Shown here piece by piece: positions 61,401 to 64,000 of a stretch of DNA of 64,000 nucleotides. Each line of letters starts with the position of its first letter. Position 1 is the stretch's first letter. A program made the translations under genes and the position numbers. This DNA is from Myxococcota bacterium. GTDB taxonomy: Bacteria; Myxococcota; UBA727; JAHDBA01. The notes below the pieces were generated by a model. That model ran no database searches, was not told the DNA's origin, and saw nothing but the letters and a program-made list of their open reading frames with translations. The DNA lies in NCBI GenBank assembly GCA_020630615.1, contig JAHDBA010000002.1:125112-189111 (forward strand), in the 5' to 3' direction.

Positions 61401-61539
61401 TGTGTGTTTCAAAGCTCCGTCAATTCTTTGATTGGATCATTACGCATATTCACTGTTCTTTATTAATCTTAGATAAGTTCTAACATCACTTCAATAAAGT
61501 GTAAGCGGTAAATCATTCATCGGGCCATCGGTAGCGCGT

Positions 61540-64000
61540 TTACATGTTCTTCCGGTAGCGTCCACCAACCGCAAAAAGTGAATCAGTGATAGACCCAAGG
61601 CTGGCAACTTTCGTCGCTTCCATAAGGGACTCAAAGAGATTTTCGCCAGCTTTGGCTTTACGTTGCAATTCTTTGAGGCTTTCCTGACTTTCATTTTCAT
61701 AGAGCTTCTTGAGCCGATCAAGACGCTTGATTTGACGCTTCTTCTCACCATCGGTGGAGCGCATCAACTCGACTTCTGGAACAAGATTTTCGCCTTCGGC
61801 AACGAAAGTGTTCACGCCAACAATCGGAAGCTCACCGCTATGTTTTTGATGTTCATAAACCATCGACTCCTCTTGAATCTTTGAGCGTTGATACATGGTC
61901 TCCATCGCACCGAGAACACCGCCTCTACGCGAGAGGGCTTCGAATTCTTCCAAAACAGCTTCCTCAACGGAGTCCGTAAGCTCTTGAACAAAGAATGAAC
62001 CCTGTAATGGGTTTTCATTTTTAGTCCAGCCGAGTTCCTTATTGATAATGAGTTGAATGGCAAGAGCTCTTCGAACCGACTCTTCGGTCGGGGTTGTGAT
62101 CGCCTCATCGTAGGCGTTTGTATGCAAGGAATTACAATGGTCCGTAATCGCATAGAGTGCTTGTAGAGTCGTGCGGATATCATTGAAAGCAATCTCTTGC
62201 GCATGCAGGGAACGCCCTGAGGTTTGAATATGATACTTGAGTTTTTGAGAACGTTCCGATGCACCGTATCGATCACGCATCGTGATCGCCCAAATACGTC
62301 GAGCGACGCGACCGATAACACTGTATTCCGCATCGAGACCGTTTGAGAAAAAGAAGGAAAAGTTGGGCGCAATCTCATCAATCCGCATACCTCTAGAAAG
62401 ATAATACTCGATGAGGGTGAAGCCGTTCGCGAGCGTAAATGCGAGTTGAGTAATCGGGTTCGCACCCGCTTCGGCGATATGATACCCGCTCACGGAAACA
62501 CTGTAAAAATTCCGAACACGATGTTTGACGAAGTATTCCTGAACATCGGCCATCATTCGAAGCGCAAATTCTGTCGAAAAGATACAGGTGTTTTGAGCTT
62601 GGTCTTCTTTTAAGATGTCAGCTTGAACGGTACCGCGGACTTTCTGAAGAACATCCTCTTTAATATTCTCGTATAAGGTTTTATCGACGATGCGATCTGC
62701 GGAGAGGCCGAGGAAGCCAAGTCCATCACCTTGATGCCCTTCAGGGAGTTCGTCATCGTAGCCAGGTTGTTGTAGACCTTTTTGGGTAAAAAAAGCATCG
62801 ATTTTACTCTGAGTTTCTACCCATTGGCCTTTGCTACGGAGATGTCGCTCCACCTCAGCATCAATTGCAGTGTTGAGGAAAAACGCGAGAACCGTCGGCG
62901 CTGGGCCATTGATCGTCATGGAAACAGAAGTATTGGGTGCGGTAAGTTCAAAACCAGAATAAAGTCGCTTCGCATCGTCAAGTGTGGCAATCGACACACC
63001 TGCGTTACCCACTTTTCCGTAAATATCTGGGCGCGTGGTAGGGTCTGCTCCATAGAGGGTGACCGAATCAAATGCTGTTGAAAGACGTGTTGCGCTTTGT
63101 CCTTGTGAAAGAAAGTGAAAACGCGTGTTGGTACGCTCGGGCGATCCTTCGCCGGCAAACATTCGAGTGGGGTCTTCGCCCGATCGTTTGAAAGGAAACA
63201 CACCCGCAGTAAAAGGAAAACGCCCAGGGAGATTTTCCTCACGCATAAAGGTTACTTGATCCGCCGCGGACTGATAGTGGGGCAGCGCAACTTTAGGCAA
63301 GGCTGAGTCTGCTAAACTGCGCTGGAAATTTTCAACTTCAATTGAGCGTGTCCGCACCTGATAACTCTGCACCTCTGCACGATACGATTTTTGATCGCGT
63401 TGATATTGTTCTAAAAGGTCATCGATTTGCGCTTCATCGTCCAAGCTTATGCTATGTTTCGACCGGGCTTTTTCGATTAAGCGCGTCCCATCAATGTGGG
63501 TTTCATCTTGAAGTTTAACGATACAATCAATATTCGACTTGAGTGCTGCAAAAGCGCTCATACGCTTGCTCTGAGAATGATAGTGCCGAACGCCATCTGA
63601 AATTTCATGAAGATAACGCGCACGTTCTTCAGGAATCATCGCAGAGGTATCCGCATCACCTTCCTTAAGAGGAACACAATCCCAGTCGTGATTTGCATCG
63701 TGTGCCGCGAGATCCTTGACGATCGCATTAAAGAGCCTGTTGGTTCCCAAATCGTTAAAGCGATGTGCTGATGTCGGGTAGACAGGCATCGATTCAATAG
63801 CCTGATCAAAGGCTTCTCGATTGCGTTGAACTGTCTTCTGCACATCACGCAATGCATCGATTGCACCCGGCTTATCAAACTTGTTGACTGCAATGAGATC
63901 TGCAAAATCAAGCATGTCGATTTTTTCGAGTTGACTTGGGGCACCGAACTCCGGTGTCATGACATAAAGTGCGCGGTCACACAGATCACGAACTTCACTA
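61540..64000 (-). CDS. icmF: Fused isobutyryl-CoA mutase (IcmF), 3' part
   Basis: The window holds the C-terminal ~819 residues; the N-terminus (B12-binding and most of the G3E GTPase domain) is beyond position 64000. The GTPase end is seen in LCDRALYVMTPEFGAPSQLE and DLIAVNKFDKPGAIDALRD (NKxD motif). The mutase TIM barrel follows: GRFPFTAGVFPFKRSGEDPT, RMFAGEGSPERTN, SVSVSGYHIAEAGANPITQL, and YHIQTSGRSLHAQEIAFNDI. IcmF interconverts isobutyryl- and n-butyryl-CoA with B12. The GTPase domain chaperones the cofactor. Homology to separate Icm/Mcm subunits alone cannot be excluded, but the GTPase-mutase continuity makes IcmF strongly likely. Confidence 0.94.
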   Translation of the reverse strand, partial: SEVRDLCDRALYVMTPEFGAPSQLEKIDMLDFADLIAVNKFDKPGAIDALRDVQKTVQRNREAFDQAIESMPVYPTSAHRFNDLGTNRLFNAIVKDLAAHDANHDWDCVPLKEGDADTSAMIPEERARYLHEISDGVRHYHSQSKRMSAFAALKSNIDCIVKLQDETHIDGTRLIEKARSKHSISLDDEAQIDDLLEQYQRDQKSYRAEVQSYQVRTRSIEVENFQRSLADSALPKVALPHYQSAADQVTFMREENLPGRFPFTAGVFPFKRSGEDPTRMFAGEGSPERTNTRFHFLSQGQSATRLSTAFDSVTLYGADPTTRPDIYGKVGNAGVSIATLDDAKRLYSGFELTAPNTSVSMTINGPAPTVLAFFLNTAIDAEVERHLRSKGQWVETQSKIDAFFTQKGLQQPGYDDELPEGHQGDGLGFLGLSADRIVDKTLYENIKEDVLQKVRGTVQADILKEDQAQNTCIFSTEFALRMMADVQEYFVKHRVRNFYSVSVSGYHIAEAGANPITQLAFTLANGFTLIEYYLSRGMRIDEIAPNFSFFFSNGLDAEYSVIGRVARRIWAITMRDRYGASERSQKLKYHIQTSGRSLHAQEIAFNDIRTTLQALYAITDHCNSLHTNAYDEAITTPTEESVRRALAIQLIINKELGWTKNENPLQGSFFVQELTDSVEEAVLEEFEALSRRGGVLGAMETMYQRSKIQEESMVYEHQKHSGELPIVGVNTFVAEGENLVPEVELMRSTDGEKKRQIKRLDRLKKLYENESQESLKELQRKAKAGENLFESLMEATKVASLGSITDSLFAVGGRYRKNM

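Overview
The window is a gene-dense bacterial chromosome segment of moderate GC (roughly mid-40s % by eye). It has no rRNA or tRNA gene, no insertion sequence, no phage gene and no CRISPR array that I can see. The gene content points to a Gram-negative, deltaproteobacterial (Myxococcota/Bradymonadia-like) organism. It has many secreted Cys-rich or Ig-like lipoproteins, a tetraheme c554-type cytochrome fused to a 5'-nucleotidase-like region, FHA/TPR/PP2C/PilZ signalling proteins, a large GAF-rich hybrid kinase, fused E1 alpha/beta, fused IcmF, and a gliding-type ABC transporter. The lineage is an inference from content; no marker gene was compared.

1-7.3 kb: an operon on the minus strand (secreted membrane protein, A-type Fe-S carrier, single-TM protein), two tandem related Cys-rich lipoproteins on the plus strand followed by a penicillin-acylase-type Ntn hydrolase, then an orphan 359-aa protein. 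7.4-13 kb: a minus-strand ribosome/tRNA-modification operon in the order rpsP-khpA-rimM-trmD-SPOUT methyltransferase-pterin-dehydratase-like protein, with a subtilase immediately downstream. 13.2-20.3 kb: lipid kinase, Ig-like lipoprotein, multiheme cytochrome, a ThiE-like domain with an unknown N-terminal part, a C26 glutamine amidotransferase and a VOC protein. 20.3-25 kb: a very large hybrid histidine kinase divergent from a second kinase-like protein that lacks an ATPase domain.

25-35.6 kb: RseP site-2 protease, a CAP/SCP lipoprotein, a 0.6-kb gene-poor gap, ahcY behind an ArsR-methyltransferase fusion (SAM/SAH recycling), two tandem secreted SRPBCC proteins, a Lys-rich protein, PilZ, an M23 peptidase and a PP2C phosphatase. 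35.7-45.3 kb: fused 2-oxoacid dehydrogenase E1 with queE three bases behind, a DUF5658 membrane protein, a LysM/PG-binding/C39-like protein, thiD-like and tadA, and a minus-strand operon mutH-HAD phosphatase-TPR protein. 45.3-53 kb: a three-gene ABC export operon (ATPase, permease-GldG fusion, DUF4340), yidD, then a convergent TPR lipoprotein plus double-FHA membrane protein. 53-64 kb: priA, a BFD-like ferredoxin, a DUF1287-like protein, an acyl-CoA synthetase pseudogene carrying at least three frameshifts, a small lipoprotein, xseB, xseA, a J-domain protein and the 3' part of icmF, which runs off the window end.

The best leads are the MutH homologue outside its usual gammaproteobacterial home, the broken AMP-ligase inside an otherwise intact gene chain, the two atypical signalling or enzyme proteins (kinase without ATPase domain; ThiE domain with unknown extension), and the ArsR-methyltransferase/ahcY control region. 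I did not find a single multi-gene cassette that I could defend as a wholly new system.
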